From an uncultured Clostridium sp. (GTDB lineage Bacteria > Bacillota > Clostridia > TANB77 > CAG-508), in NCBI GenBank assembly GCA_946496115.1, contig CAMMFK010000048.1, positions 1 to 11,773 on the forward strand: 11,773 nucleotides of DNA. Reading direction: 5' to 3'. The first letter of the stretch is position 1, and each line of letters begins with the position of its first letter. Positions 1-7,599 of this stretch are shown in pieces. The notes beneath the pieces were generated by a model. That model saw only the letters and a list, made by a program, of their open reading frames with translations. It ran no database searches and was not told where the DNA came from. Both the position numbers and the translations under genes were made by a program.

Positions 1-2
1 AA

Positions 3-89
3 GCACAAGTAAAAGATGCTAAAATAGAAAAGAAAGAAAAACCAGCTAAAGAAGCTAAAACTTCTAAAGCAAAAGCAGCAAAGGCATAA
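3..89 (+). CDS. C-terminal tail of an unidentified protein (5' end outside window)
   Basis: The frame from base 3 gives 28 residues, beginning AQVKDAKIEKKEK and ending in alternating Lys/Ala, then TAA. A clear intrinsic terminator follows 22 nt later, so this is the end of a real transcript. Basic Lys/Ala-rich tails are common on ribosomal proteins and other nucleic-acid-binding proteins of Clostridia, but no folded domain is in view, so identity cannot be given. The ribosomal suggestion is inference only. Confidence 0.6.
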   Translation, partial: AQVKDAKIEKKEKPAKEAKTSKAKAAKA

Positions 90-111
90 TTAAAAAATAT
101 TATATTTTTAT

Positions 112-148
112 AAAAAAGAAACATTAGAACATCTATTGTTTCTTTTTT
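112..148 (+). terminator. Intrinsic terminator of the upstream partial gene
   Basis: A perfect 12-bp stem (112-123 with 137-148) is topped by a T-T mismatch, a further 4-bp stem (125-128 with 132-135) and a 3-nt loop. The 3' arm ends in a run of seven T (143-149). It lies just after the TAA at 87-89. The matching A-run on the 5' side means it could also stop transcription from the other strand. Confidence 0.85.
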
Positions 149-175
149 TGTAACAAATATGTAATATAAAACTTG

Positions 176-204
176 TTGAAAAACTATGTATATTATTATA
201 TAAT
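176..204 (+). promoter_or_regulatory. Sigma-A-type promoter for the coiled-coil gene
   Basis: TTGAAA (176-181) and TATAAT (199-204) are separated by exactly 17 bp. The predicted start near 211 gives a leader of about 100 nt before the gene at 314. The leader is A/T-rich, with no strong hairpin seen. Confidence 0.65.
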
Positions 205-304
205 AAGATTAAAATATGTAATAATAAAAATGTAGAAATATACAGATAAACAAAAGATATAAAAAGATTAACAATAATTACATAATGTTAATAAAAAACA
301 AATG

Positions 305-311
305 AAGGTAG
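305..311 (+). promoter_or_regulatory. Ribosome binding site that fixes the start at 314
   Basis: AAGGTAG sits 5-6 nt before the ATG at 314. An in-frame ATG at 302 overlaps the 5' side of this site and has no purine-rich site of its own upstream (only A/T-rich sequence), so 314 is the better start. Confidence 0.6.
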
Positions 312-313
312 AT

Positions 314-1894
314 ATGGATAAATTGAATTTAGAAAAATTTAAAGAAGACAAAATAGAATATGATAAAAAGATAAGAAGTTTGGACTATATGATAGTTGAA
401 ACTTCTGTTGAGATGTATAATGCAAGGAGTCGTAATTTTCAATTTTATCAAGAGAAAGATATAGTATCTAATCTAAAGTTAAAAATTGACCAATTTGAAA
501 GAGAAAAAGTAAAGTTGACAAATGAGATTTGGAAGGAAACTATTAGAGTTAAAACTGAATTAGAAAAAATAATAAAAAATAAATTAGAGAAGGTTCCATC
601 ACAAAAAGATAATTGGTTATTATTAAAACTTGAGATAAATAGAATAACAGATGTGCATTTTGATATAAATAAAATAATAAGTTTCTCTTATTTAATAGAA
701 AATGGCGAAAATAAAACTAATTATGAAGAACCAGAAGTAAAGAATGATGAGATAACCTTAGTTAATGAAGAAAATAAAGAAATAGAAGAAAAGACAATTA
801 AAACAAAAGAAGAAGCAAATATCAATGAAATAAATGAAAGTTTATTAATACCTATAAGTAAAAATAATCAGATAGCAAATGTAGGAAAGCCTGGGCTTCC
901 AAAAACATTAGAAGTAACGGAATCACAACATGAAGAGCCGAAAAATGAGGATCTAAAAATAGAAAATTCTCCTAAGAAAGATCAAAATAAAATACTTGAT
1001 CAAAAATTTGATCAAGTACAGCCGGTTCAGCAATTTAATATAGAAGAGCAAAGGGTAATAGATTTTGAAAATCTTTTGAACTTAATAAATCAAATTTCAA
1101 AAACTTATAGAACAGATATGGAAAAGGCACTCAGTAGATTTATTATTAATTATAAAATAATAAAAAACACTCAATACTTACAAAACGATTTTGACAGTAT
1201 AACTAATAATTGCTTAGATAGTTTTAAAAAACTAATTCAAAAATTTGAAAAAGATGAAAGTATTGAAGCATTACAATTAAGAGTTAAAAAGCAAGAATCA
1301 GAAACACAAAATATAGATAGAGAATTAGCAATAAAAAATACGCAAATAGAAGAAATACAAAGAAAAATGCAAGAATTATCAAAAGTTTATTTTGTTAGTG
1401 GATATGTAAAAAAGATACAACAGCAAATAATAAGATTTCAATCAGACTATGAAGTTAATAACATATCAAAGCAAAGTAACGAAAGTGATGAAGAGGTATT
1501 TAAAAAAATAAAAAAGTTAGCCTATGATAAAAGAATGAATCACATAATTGAAGTCAGTAGATGGACTAAAAATGTAGAAGAAAAACTTAAAATCTTCCAA
1601 CTAGAGGAAACTGATTTTCAATTTGTAATATATTTAATAAGACAAACAGAAAACGTATGTAATGGCAATTATGAGCAGGTTGCTAATTTAATAATACATT
1701 TATGTGATATAAATCTTAAACTAGAGGCAGTAGAAAAAAATGAAAAAGTAAAAAATAAGAAATTACAAAATGAAGAAAATATCACAAATGTATTAATACA
1801 AGGAATAGAAGGAATAAGAAAAAAATATACAAAAATTCCTTTTATAGGAAGAAAAGTAACATCAATATTAAGTGCAAAATTGTTAAATGAATAA
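314..1894 (+). CDS. Coiled-coil protein of unknown function (526 aa)
   Basis: I do not recognise a family. The product is almost entirely charged, Glu/Lys/Asn/Ile-rich and predicted helical. The N-terminal ~110 residues (from MDKLNLEKFKED) and a segment at roughly 310-375 have heptad-like spacing typical of coiled coils. Between them, about residues 135-240, lies a low-complexity acidic linker rich in Glu, Asn and Lys. The last ~25 residues, including KKYTKIPFIGRKV, form a basic amphipathic segment that could touch membrane or nucleic acid. There is no signal peptide, no convincing membrane span and no nucleotide-binding motif, so a cytoplasmic structural or scaffold role is the most that can be inferred. 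An in-frame ATG at 302 would add MKVD, but the ribosome binding site favours 314. It is monocistronic: its own promoter at 176-204, a convergent gene downstream. Confidence 0.8.
   Translation: MDKLNLEKFKEDKIEYDKKIRSLDYMIVETSVEMYNARSRNFQFYQEKDIVSNLKLKIDQFEREKVKLTNEIWKETIRVKTELEKIIKNKLEKVPSQKDNWLLLKLEINRITDVHFDINKIISFSYLIENGENKTNYEEPEVKNDEITLVNEENKEIEEKTIKTKEEANINEINESLLIPISKNNQIANVGKPGLPKTLEVTESQHEEPKNEDLKIENSPKKDQNKILDQKFDQVQPVQQFNIEEQRVIDFENLLNLINQISKTYRTDMEKALSRFIINYKIIKNTQYLQNDFDSITNNCLDSFKKLIQKFEKDESIEALQLRVKKQESETQNIDRELAIKNTQIEEIQRKMQELSKVYFVSGYVKKIQQQIIRFQSDYEVNNISKQSNESDEEVFKKIKKLAYDKRMNHIIEVSRWTKNVEEKLKIFQLEETDFQFVIYLIRQTENVCNGNYEQVANLIIHLCDINLKLEAVEKNEKVKNKKLQNEENITNVLIQGIEGIRKKYTKIPFIGRKVTSILSAKLLNE
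994..1017. repeat. Intragenic inverted repeat around two TTGATCAA-type sites
   Basis: An 11-bp perfect inverted repeat (994-1004 with 1007-1017) with a 2-nt centre lies inside the coiled-coil gene, where it encodes ILDQKFDQVQ. It contains two TGATCA palindromes. It may be chance in a repetitive Asp-Gln codon context. Confidence 0.5.
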
Positions 1895-1927
1895 TTTTAC
1901 GATGGGGACCGTCCCCATCGTAAAATT
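1893..1927. terminator. Perfect 17-bp inverted repeat between convergent genes
   Basis: Bases 1893-1909 pair perfectly with 1911-1927 around a single C. The middle is GGGGACCGTCCCC, unusually GC-rich for this sequence. The repeat begins inside the TAA of the coiled-coil gene and ends on the first base of the complement of the U32 gene's stop, so it is exactly the convergent gap. No T-run follows on either strand beyond the A/T ends of the arms, so it is not a textbook intrinsic terminator. It could act as a bidirectional terminator, an mRNA 3' end stabiliser or a REP-like repeat. Its GGAC-GTCC core recurs in the element at 7628-7854. Confidence 0.7.
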
Positions 1928-4401
1928 TACACATTTTTATATAAATTTCCATAGGTATAATCTTTTGAAGAGAATGTTTTTCCTTCTTTTACAATTTTTA
2001 TAGATTCATTTATCTCATTTATATTTTCATCTAAAATACTAATTCTAACGGAAGTAGGATCTATATTTTCATATGGAATTGACGTGGTTTTACTATTATA
2101 AATTGTTGTCACAGTTTGTATATTATCTGGAACAATTCTAAATTTATATCCAAGCCTATCTTTAATATAATATTTTGAGGATGTTTTACATCTCATTTTG
2201 CATTTTGGAAAACATTTATTTGAACTACCAAGTAAACAATATCCCATATTCATTACAGGAAGTTTGCCATATACCATAATTTCAGTAGGAATAGGAGAGG
2301 TACTGCATAAATTCTTTAAAGATATTTCATCTAATTCTGGCGACAAAGTTACCATGTTAATATTTAATTTGGCTAGTTCAATTATTGAACGACTATTAAA
2401 TACATTTAATGTGTAATTTCCAATTAGATTAAGTTTGCCCATATATTTTTTTAAAGAATTTATACTTGCTAAATTAGAAGCAATAATTCCTTTTATATTA
2501 AATTCTTTAATGAATTTATCTAAACTATTATAAATAATGTTTCTATAATTGTCTTTTACAATAGTAGGCATATAAACATATAGCTCAGATTTGCTAGATA
2601 GTTTTTTTATTAATTCAGTCATTTCCTTCTTATTAAAGAATTTTAGAGGTATATAAATTCTGTCTACATCTAAAAGCTCAGTATAGTCATATGATGGGTT
2701 TAAGTCATTTAGTAATAAACTAATACTAGGCATTTGTGGATTAGCAGATGGCACATTTTGCTCATTAGGTAGCGAGTTTTGAATGTTTGAAGAAGTTTTA
2801 TCCATATTTTCAGAATTTGCCATATTTAAGTTAGTGGTGTTTTGACAATTAGGTGAAATTCTTTCGAATTTTTTTATTGCTAAATTTTCTAATTCCTGTA
2901 AACAATCCCTTCTTAAACTATTTATTGCCGAAATTTTAGGCAAGTATGTATTATCATCTAAATCTACCTCTATTTTCGTAAACTCAAAAGGGGTGTCTGT
3001 CGTTTTTGAAAGCTGTTCAATAATTCTTTCCTTAGAAATAGGATTACTAATTGCATCAATAGGAGTTACATCAATCTCTTTAATAACTTCCATAGAAGAA
3101 TAAATGCCATCATCTAAAGATTTTACCTTTAAAGTTAAAGGGTGACCTTTTTTAATAGTAATTGCACAAGATAGAGGAGCCTTTTTATGCTCAGACTTGT
3201 AATATTCAGAAATAGACTTACTTAAAGATTTACTACTTAATTTATATATTTTATCACCAAGCGAAATATTGCCCTTCATTCGACCAATAGTAATTAAATC
3301 ACCAATATTAGCTTTTTCAATGTTTTGCTTGTTTTTCATAAGTTCTGTTACAGTGTATTTATGAGACTCTTTCTCTAGTGAAATACTATCTCCAATACTT
3401 AAAGTTTCAGAGGTTTTAAAGGTAATAAGACCTTTATTTTTGTTAAATGAAGAAACGTTGCCAACATATAATCCCATATTATTAGGCTTTTCTTTGTATA
3501 CATAATTAAGATTTTCTTCATCATTTAAATTGCCAGTAGAAAAACCACCTCTGTTAAATACTTGCATTAATCTTTTAATATCTTCTTTATCTACTTTGTA
3601 ATCTTTATCACTTAAAGCTAAATCAATATATTTTCTATAAATACTTGTAACAACGGCAACATATTCAGGTGTTTTCATTCTGCCTTCTATTTTAAAAGAA
3701 GTAACCCCAGCTTTAATCAAATCAGGAATATATTCTAAAGAACACAAATCTCTTGGACTTAGCAAATAGCCTTTGTCTAATGAGTTATTTTCTTCATCAA
3801 TTAATTCATATGGAAGCCTGCAAGGTTGAGCACATCTGCCTCTATTACCAGACCTGGCTCCAATTGTACTTGAAAATAGGCATTGACCTGAATAAGAAAT
3901 ACAAAGAGCACCATGTGTAAAAACTTCTATTTCTATATTTGAGTTATTACATATATATTCTATTTCAGACAAACTTAATTCTCTAGAAAGCACTACTCTT
4001 TTAAAACCAAGTTTTTCAAGAGCAAGCACACCTTGTAAATTATGTATTGTCATTTGAGTACTACCGTGAACGTTCATTTTAGGCATATTATTAATTATGT
4101 ATTTTGCCAACCCTAAGTCTTGAACAATAATGGCATCTGCACCTAATGAGTAAACATATTCAGCAAGCTTTATAGCATCGTTAAATTCATCATCCTTGAC
4201 TAAAGTATTAAGCGCAAAATTTATTTTTATATTTCTAAGCTTAGCATACCTAATTGCTTTTTTTAAATTATCATTATCAAAATTAGAAGCAGAAGCTCTT
4301 GCATTAAATGCGCTACCTCCTAAATAAACACTATCTGCACCATTTTGTACTGCCGCTTGTAAACATTCAAAATCTCCTACTGGAGATAAAAGTTCTACCA
4401 T
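1927..4401 (-). CDS. Peptidase U32 family protein, RlhA/YdcP-like (824 aa)
   Basis: Members of this family include collagenase-like proteins, the UbiU/UbiV hydroxylase factors and RlhA (23S rRNA 5-hydroxycytidine formation); several are Fe-S proteins rather than proteases. The N-terminal half opens with ELLSPVGDFECLQAAVQNGA and NGADSVYLGG, typical of the TIM-barrel start. The family signature is at about residues 159-177 (EVFTHGALCISYSGQCLFS), with C167, C174, C190 and C194 or C220 as likely cluster ligands, then SFKIEGRMK at 235-243. A low-complexity Asn/Ser linker spans ~517-558. The C-terminal part ends with a second cysteine set (C722, C730, C734, C738) followed by KDRLGYKFRIVPDN, as in long clostridial U32 proteins, so the gene looks full length. 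A site AAAGG (complement of 4411-4415), 9 nt before the ATG, supports the start. An rRNA or tRNA modification role is inferred; the exact substrate is unknown. Confidence 0.88.
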   Translation of the reverse strand: MVELLSPVGDFECLQAAVQNGADSVYLGGSAFNARASASNFDNDNLKKAIRYAKLRNIKINFALNTLVKDDEFNDAIKLAEYVYSLGADAIIVQDLGLAKYIINNMPKMNVHGSTQMTIHNLQGVLALEKLGFKRVVLSRELSLSEIEYICNNSNIEIEVFTHGALCISYSGQCLFSSTIGARSGNRGRCAQPCRLPYELIDEENNSLDKGYLLSPRDLCSLEYIPDLIKAGVTSFKIEGRMKTPEYVAVVTSIYRKYIDLALSDKDYKVDKEDIKRLMQVFNRGGFSTGNLNDEENLNYVYKEKPNNMGLYVGNVSSFNKNKGLITFKTSETLSIGDSISLEKESHKYTVTELMKNKQNIEKANIGDLITIGRMKGNISLGDKIYKLSSKSLSKSISEYYKSEHKKAPLSCAITIKKGHPLTLKVKSLDDGIYSSMEVIKEIDVTPIDAISNPISKERIIEQLSKTTDTPFEFTKIEVDLDDNTYLPKISAINSLRRDCLQELENLAIKKFERISPNCQNTTNLNMANSENMDKTSSNIQNSLPNEQNVPSANPQMPSISLLLNDLNPSYDYTELLDVDRIYIPLKFFNKKEMTELIKKLSSKSELYVYMPTIVKDNYRNIIYNSLDKFIKEFNIKGIIASNLASINSLKKYMGKLNLIGNYTLNVFNSRSIIELAKLNINMVTLSPELDEISLKNLCSTSPIPTEIMVYGKLPVMNMGYCLLGSSNKCFPKCKMRCKTSSKYYIKDRLGYKFRIVPDNIQTVTTIYNSKTTSIPYENIDPTSVRISILDENINEINESIKIVKEGKTFSSKDYTYGNLYKNV

Positions 4402-4430
4402 AATTAAATTCCTTTCTTTTTACCACAAAT

Positions 4431-4439
4431 ATTGTAACA
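4431..4439 (-). promoter_or_regulatory. Extended -10 promoter candidate for the U32 gene
   Basis: On the minus strand TGT-TACAAT (complement of 4431-4439) forms an extended -10 box, about 15 nt before the Shine-Dalgarno at 4411-4415. No good -35 is present at 17 bp, which extended -10 promoters tolerate. Confidence 0.4.
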
Positions 4440-4464
4440 TATTTTTATCAAAAAGCATACTATA
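4436..4464 (+). promoter_or_regulatory. Possible sigma-K-like promoter for the small Cys-rich gene
   Basis: CATACTATA at 4456-4464 fits the known sigma-K -10 pattern CATAnnnTA, and AAC at 4436-4438 lies 17 nt upstream, where a sigma-K -35 (AC) is expected. A start near 4472 would leave an ~84-nt leader. In such AT-rich DNA this match could be chance. A TATAAT at 4529-4534 without a recognisable -35 is the alternative. Confidence 0.3.
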
Positions 4465-4555
4465 TGATATAAAAAATATTAAGCGAATATATCTTAGGCG
4501 AAATTTAAGCTTTTAAATCAGCAAAGGATATAATTACTTAGAAAGTGAGGATTAT

Positions 4556-4696
4556 ATGAATGATGGACTAAATAGTTGTTGTTACAACAATAATGGACTT
4601 TTTAGATGTGGGGGGAGTAATTCGGAAATATTACTTTTCTTAGTAGTATTTTTATTATTATTTACAAACTTTGGTTGCTGTGGGTGTGGAAATTAA
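4556..4696 (+). CDS. Small Cys-rich single-span membrane protein (46 aa)
   Basis: The frame gives an Asn/Cys-rich head (MNDGLNSCCYNNNGLFRCGG), a hydrophobic span of about 14 residues (ILLFLVVFLLLFTN, ~25-38) and a tail FGCCGCGN with three cysteines; six cysteines in all. GTGAGG at 4545-4550 is a good ribosome binding site 5 nt before the ATG, and a terminator overlaps the stop, so it is a complete single-gene unit. The plan (Gly/Cys/Asn-rich head, one Leu/Phe-rich span) resembles the tiny YjcZ-type sporulation proteins and similar small proteins of Clostridia. That likeness is in composition only; orthology is not shown. A role at the spore or forespore membrane is inferred, weakly supported by the possible sigma-K promoter upstream. 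Confidence 0.7.
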   Translation: MNDGLNSCCYNNNGLFRCGGSNSEILLFLVVFLLLFTNFGCCGCGN

Positions 4697-4710
4697 AATC
4701 CACACTTTTT
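4684..4710 (+). terminator. Intrinsic terminator overlapping the small gene's stop codon
   Basis: A 7-bp stem GTGTGGA (4684-4690) with TCCACAC (4699-4705), an 8-nt loop containing the TAA stop, then TTTTT from 4706. The 5' arm encodes part of the CGCGN tail. Confidence 0.8.
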
Positions 4711-4845
4711 AAAATCATTAGCAGCAGATTATTAGTAAACAATTTACAATTTTATATTTATCCAAAAGAAGAAATACGTAGAATGTTATATGAGCATTTA
4801 AGACTTACAACAGAAGATAAATCTACTTTGTGCAAAACAATATAA
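4697..4845 (+). other. Short orphan reading frame without a start (possible gene fragment)
   Basis: The frame through NNLQFYIYPKEEIRRMLYEH to TAA (4843-4845) reads like coding sequence: mixed charged and hydrophobic residues with no low-complexity run. The only internal ATG (4783) would give 20 residues and has no good ribosome binding site. The frame stays open upstream into the small gene, and a terminator lies at its 5' end. It could be the decayed end of a lost gene or chance. I recognise no family. Confidence 0.25.
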
Positions 4846-4877
4846 AAGGAGAAACAAAAATTTTATAGTTTTTTCAT

Positions 4878-4898
4878 AAATCATTTGACAAATGATTT
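4878..4898. promoter_or_regulatory. Palindromic operator candidate over the -35 box of the phosphorylase promoter
   Basis: AAATCATTT (4878-4886) and AAATGATTT (4890-4898) are a perfect 9-bp inverted repeat with a 3-nt centre. The -35 box TTGACA (4885-4890) lies inside it, so a dimeric regulator bound here would block RNA polymerase. The regulator is unknown. Confidence 0.5.
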
Positions 4899-4913
4899 TA
4901 GTTATAAGATAAT
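4885..4913 (+). promoter_or_regulatory. Consensus sigma-A promoter of the glucan phosphorylase gene
   Basis: TTGACA (4885-4890), a 17-bp spacer and GATAAT (4908-4913). The start is expected near 4920, giving a leader of about 100 nt. Confidence 0.8.
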
Positions 4914-4923
4914 ATAGCTAGAC

Positions 4924-4995
4924 AAAAACTAAAGAGCAAAAAATTCGTTTTGAGAGCTAGTTTTTATACATTATTAGTATACCTCAAAAAACGAA
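4924..4995 (+). promoter_or_regulatory. Phosphorylase leader with two mutually exclusive hairpins
   Basis: Hairpin A: 4924-4931 pairs with 4958-4965 (8 bp, ending in five T), with an inner 5-bp stem 4937-4941/4948-4952 across an internal loop. Hairpin B: 4944-4954 pairs with 4983-4995 (11 bp, 2-nt bulge). B uses the inner bases of A, so only one can form. A has a terminator-like 3' end; B leaves the AAGGAGG at 5005-5011 free. This is the layout of an attenuator, but no known riboswitch or T-box motif is recognised. Confidence 0.4.
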
Positions 4996-5019
4996 AAAAT
5001 TACCAAGGAGGAAAAGAAA

Positions 5020-7599
5020 ATGGCTTTTGTATTTAATAAAATTACAGTAAGGCCTCAACTACCAAAGAGAATAGCAAAATTATATGACATATCATATAAT
5101 TTGTGGTGGTCATGGAACACAGAATTATTAAAATTATTTAAAATATTAGATATAGATTTATGGGAACAAGTTGAAAAAAATCCTGTTAAATTCTTAAAAA
5201 TGGTATCGCAAGAAAAATTAGAAGAAGCTGCAAAAAATGCAGAATTTTTAAAAGAATATGACAAAGTTGTTAAAGATTTTGATGATTATATGGGAAGTAA
5301 AGATACATGGTTTAAAAAGAGATTTCCAAACAACACAAATGATTTAATAGCTTATTTTTCTGCTGAATATGGATTAGATGAAACAATTCCAATTTATTCA
5401 GGAGGTCTTGGTATTCTTTCAGGTGACCACATGAAATCTAGTAGTGATATGGGAATTCCATTAGTAGGAGTAGGATTGTTATACAAAAGTGGATATTTCC
5501 ATCAAAAAATAAATGGATATGGAGGGCAAGAAACAGAATATCATGCAATAGATATTTCACTTTTACCTTTAACAGCAGTCAAAGACCATGAAGGAAAAGA
5601 TTTATTAATTTATATAAAATTTCCAAAAAAGAAAATATATTTAAAAGCTTGGCAAATGAAAGTTGGACGTAATACTTTGTATTTGCTAGACTCAGACATA
5701 GATGAAAATATACCAGAATATAGAACCGTTACTTCAACTCTATATGGCGGTGACCAAGAAATGAGAATAATGCAAGAAATAGTTCTAGGCATGGGCGGAG
5801 TAAACCTTTTATACACTTTAGGATTAAAACCTATTGTATACCATATGAACGAAGGACATTCATCATTTTTAACAATTGAACTTATTAAAAATATGATGAA
5901 ATACAAAGAAGTATCATTTGATATAGCAAAAGACATAGTATCTTCAATGACAGTATTTACAACACATACACCAGTACCAGCAGGAAATGACATATTTCCA
6001 TTAAGTTTAGTTGAAAAATATTTCAATGGCTTTTGGGATAGATTAGGATTAACAAAAGAAGAATTCTTTAAACTAGGAATGGAACCAAACGCAGATATTA
6101 ACCAATCAGGCTTTGATATGGGAATATTAGCACTTAAAATTGCCGGAAAGAAAAATGGTGTAAGTAAATTACACGGAGCAGTATCAAGAGAACTATTCTC
6201 AAAAATATGGCCAGATATTCCATCAAACGAATCTCCAATTGAATATGTAACAAATGGTGTACATACTTGTTCATGGCTTGCTCCAACTATAAAAGATCTA
6301 TACAATAAATATTTAGAGCCATATTGGCAAGATAATATTCAAGACGATAATGTTTGGAAAAATATTGAGAAAATTCCAGATGAAGAATTATGGAGAGTAC
6401 ATCAATCAAGAAAAGAAAAATTATTAAAAATAGTTAAAAATTCTACAATAGAAAGACTTAGAAGATATAATTACTCATATGATGATATAGAGCAAATGGT
6501 AGGAAAACTTGACCCTAACATACTTACAATTGGATTTGCAAGAAGATTTGCAACATACAAAAGAGCAACATTAATATTTAGAGATTTAGAAAGAATAACT
6601 CAAATATTTAATGAAAAAAATATGCCAGTACAAATAATATTTGCTGGTAAAGCACATCCAAGAGATAAAGAGGGACAAGACTTAATTAAATTTATACATG
6701 ACATATCTTTAAAACCACAATTTAAAGGAAAAGTATTTATATTAGAAAATTACAATATAGGTATGTCAAGATATTTAATTTCTGGTGTTGATGTATGGCT
6801 TAATAATCCAAGAAGACCATTAGAAGCATCTGGAACTAGTGGACAAAAAGCTGCAATAAATGGTGTTATAAACTTTAGTGTACTTGATGGTTGGTGGGCT
6901 GAAGGATATAACCAAAAAAATGGTTGGACAATTGGTACAAATGCAAAATATCAAAGCTATGAAGCACAAGATGATGCAGATAGCAGAAGTATGTATGATA
7001 CATTAGAAAATAGAATCATCCCAATGTATTATGATAAAAATGAAAAAGGCTATTCAAATACATGGATTAGAATAATGAAAAACACAATAGAGTCAAATGC
7101 TGGTAAGTTTAGCACATCTAGAATGCTTGATGATTATACTTCTAAACTATATATTCCATTATGCAATTTACACAATAGCAACTATACAGATTTATCGAAA
7201 GTTACAAGGTACAATGAATGGAAAGAAAAGTTATATGCAAATTGGAATGACATAAAAATAAGGCAAGATAAAAACAATTATGATGATATAACCGTAGATG
7301 CTGGTAATAAAATTGAGGTGAATTGCTATGTTAAATTACCAAATGAACTTATAAAAATAGACAACATTGAAGCACAAGTTTATTACGGAAAAATAACTGA
7401 AGACGGTGTGGTAGATGATATAAGCATTTTGCCAATGAAATTGGTAGAAGAAGATGAAACAAATTTAGAATATAAATTTAATACTAAAATAGAGTTAAAA
7501 TCAGGCGGGGATTATGGATACACATTTAGAGTTATTCCAAGAAATAAAATGATATTGAATCCAATGAATTTGGGATTGATAAAATGGATAACTGAGTAA
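5020..7599 (+). CDS. glgP: Alpha-glucan (glycogen/maltodextrin) phosphorylase, GT35, DUF3417-type
   Basis: Catalyses phosphorolysis of alpha-1,4-glucan to glucose-1-phosphate using pyridoxal phosphate, in the cytoplasm. The 859 residues match the usual length of the short bacterial/archaeal phosphorylase type that starts with DUF3417; residues ~10-110 (KRIAKLYDISYNLWWSWN) are that domain. Further family landmarks are NEGHSSF at 277-283, GFARRFATYKRA at 505-516 with the phosphate-binding Arg/Lys, and the cofactor motif EASGTSGQKAAING at 602-615, with K610 as the expected Schiff-base lysine. The C-terminal ~100 residues form a beta-rich tail usual for this type. AAGGAGG at 5005-5011, 8 nt before the ATG, is near ideal. 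It is monocistronic, with its own promoter, a structured leader and a terminator immediately after the stop. Preference for glycogen or maltodextrin cannot be told from sequence. Confidence 0.96.
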   Translation: MAFVFNKITVRPQLPKRIAKLYDISYNLWWSWNTELLKLFKILDIDLWEQVEKNPVKFLKMVSQEKLEEAAKNAEFLKEYDKVVKDFDDYMGSKDTWFKKRFPNNTNDLIAYFSAEYGLDETIPIYSGGLGILSGDHMKSSSDMGIPLVGVGLLYKSGYFHQKINGYGGQETEYHAIDISLLPLTAVKDHEGKDLLIYIKFPKKKIYLKAWQMKVGRNTLYLLDSDIDENIPEYRTVTSTLYGGDQEMRIMQEIVLGMGGVNLLYTLGLKPIVYHMNEGHSSFLTIELIKNMMKYKEVSFDIAKDIVSSMTVFTTHTPVPAGNDIFPLSLVEKYFNGFWDRLGLTKEEFFKLGMEPNADINQSGFDMGILALKIAGKKNGVSKLHGAVSRELFSKIWPDIPSNESPIEYVTNGVHTCSWLAPTIKDLYNKYLEPYWQDNIQDDNVWKNIEKIPDEELWRVHQSRKEKLLKIVKNSTIERLRRYNYSYDDIEQMVGKLDPNILTIGFARRFATYKRATLIFRDLERITQIFNEKNMPVQIIFAGKAHPRDKEGQDLIKFIHDISLKPQFKGKVFILENYNIGMSRYLISGVDVWLNNPRRPLEASGTSGQKAAINGVINFSVLDGWWAEGYNQKNGWTIGTNAKYQSYEAQDDADSRSMYDTLENRIIPMYYDKNEKGYSNTWIRIMKNTIESNAGKFSTSRMLDDYTSKLYIPLCNLHNSNYTDLSKVTRYNEWKEKLYANWNDIKIRQDKNNYDDITVDAGNKIEVNCYVKLPNELIKIDNIEAQVYYGKITEDGVVDDISILPMKLVEEDETNLEYKFNTKIELKSGGDYGYTFRVIPRNKMILNPMNLGLIKWITE

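Noticed and set aside
2198..2416. Plus-strand frame of 72 codons inside the U32 gene
   Set aside because: Antisense to the second cysteine cluster region of the U32 gene; no ribosome binding site or recognisable domain.
4920..5019. T-box or known riboswitch in the phosphorylase leader
   Set aside because: No T-box motif, no conserved riboswitch core, and the gene is not an amino-acid or cofactor gene.
5610..6305. Long open frame (231 codons) on the minus strand inside the phosphorylase gene
   Set aside because: It is antisense to strongly conserved phosphorylase sequence, has no ribosome binding site or family motif, and is explained by the codon bias of the real gene.
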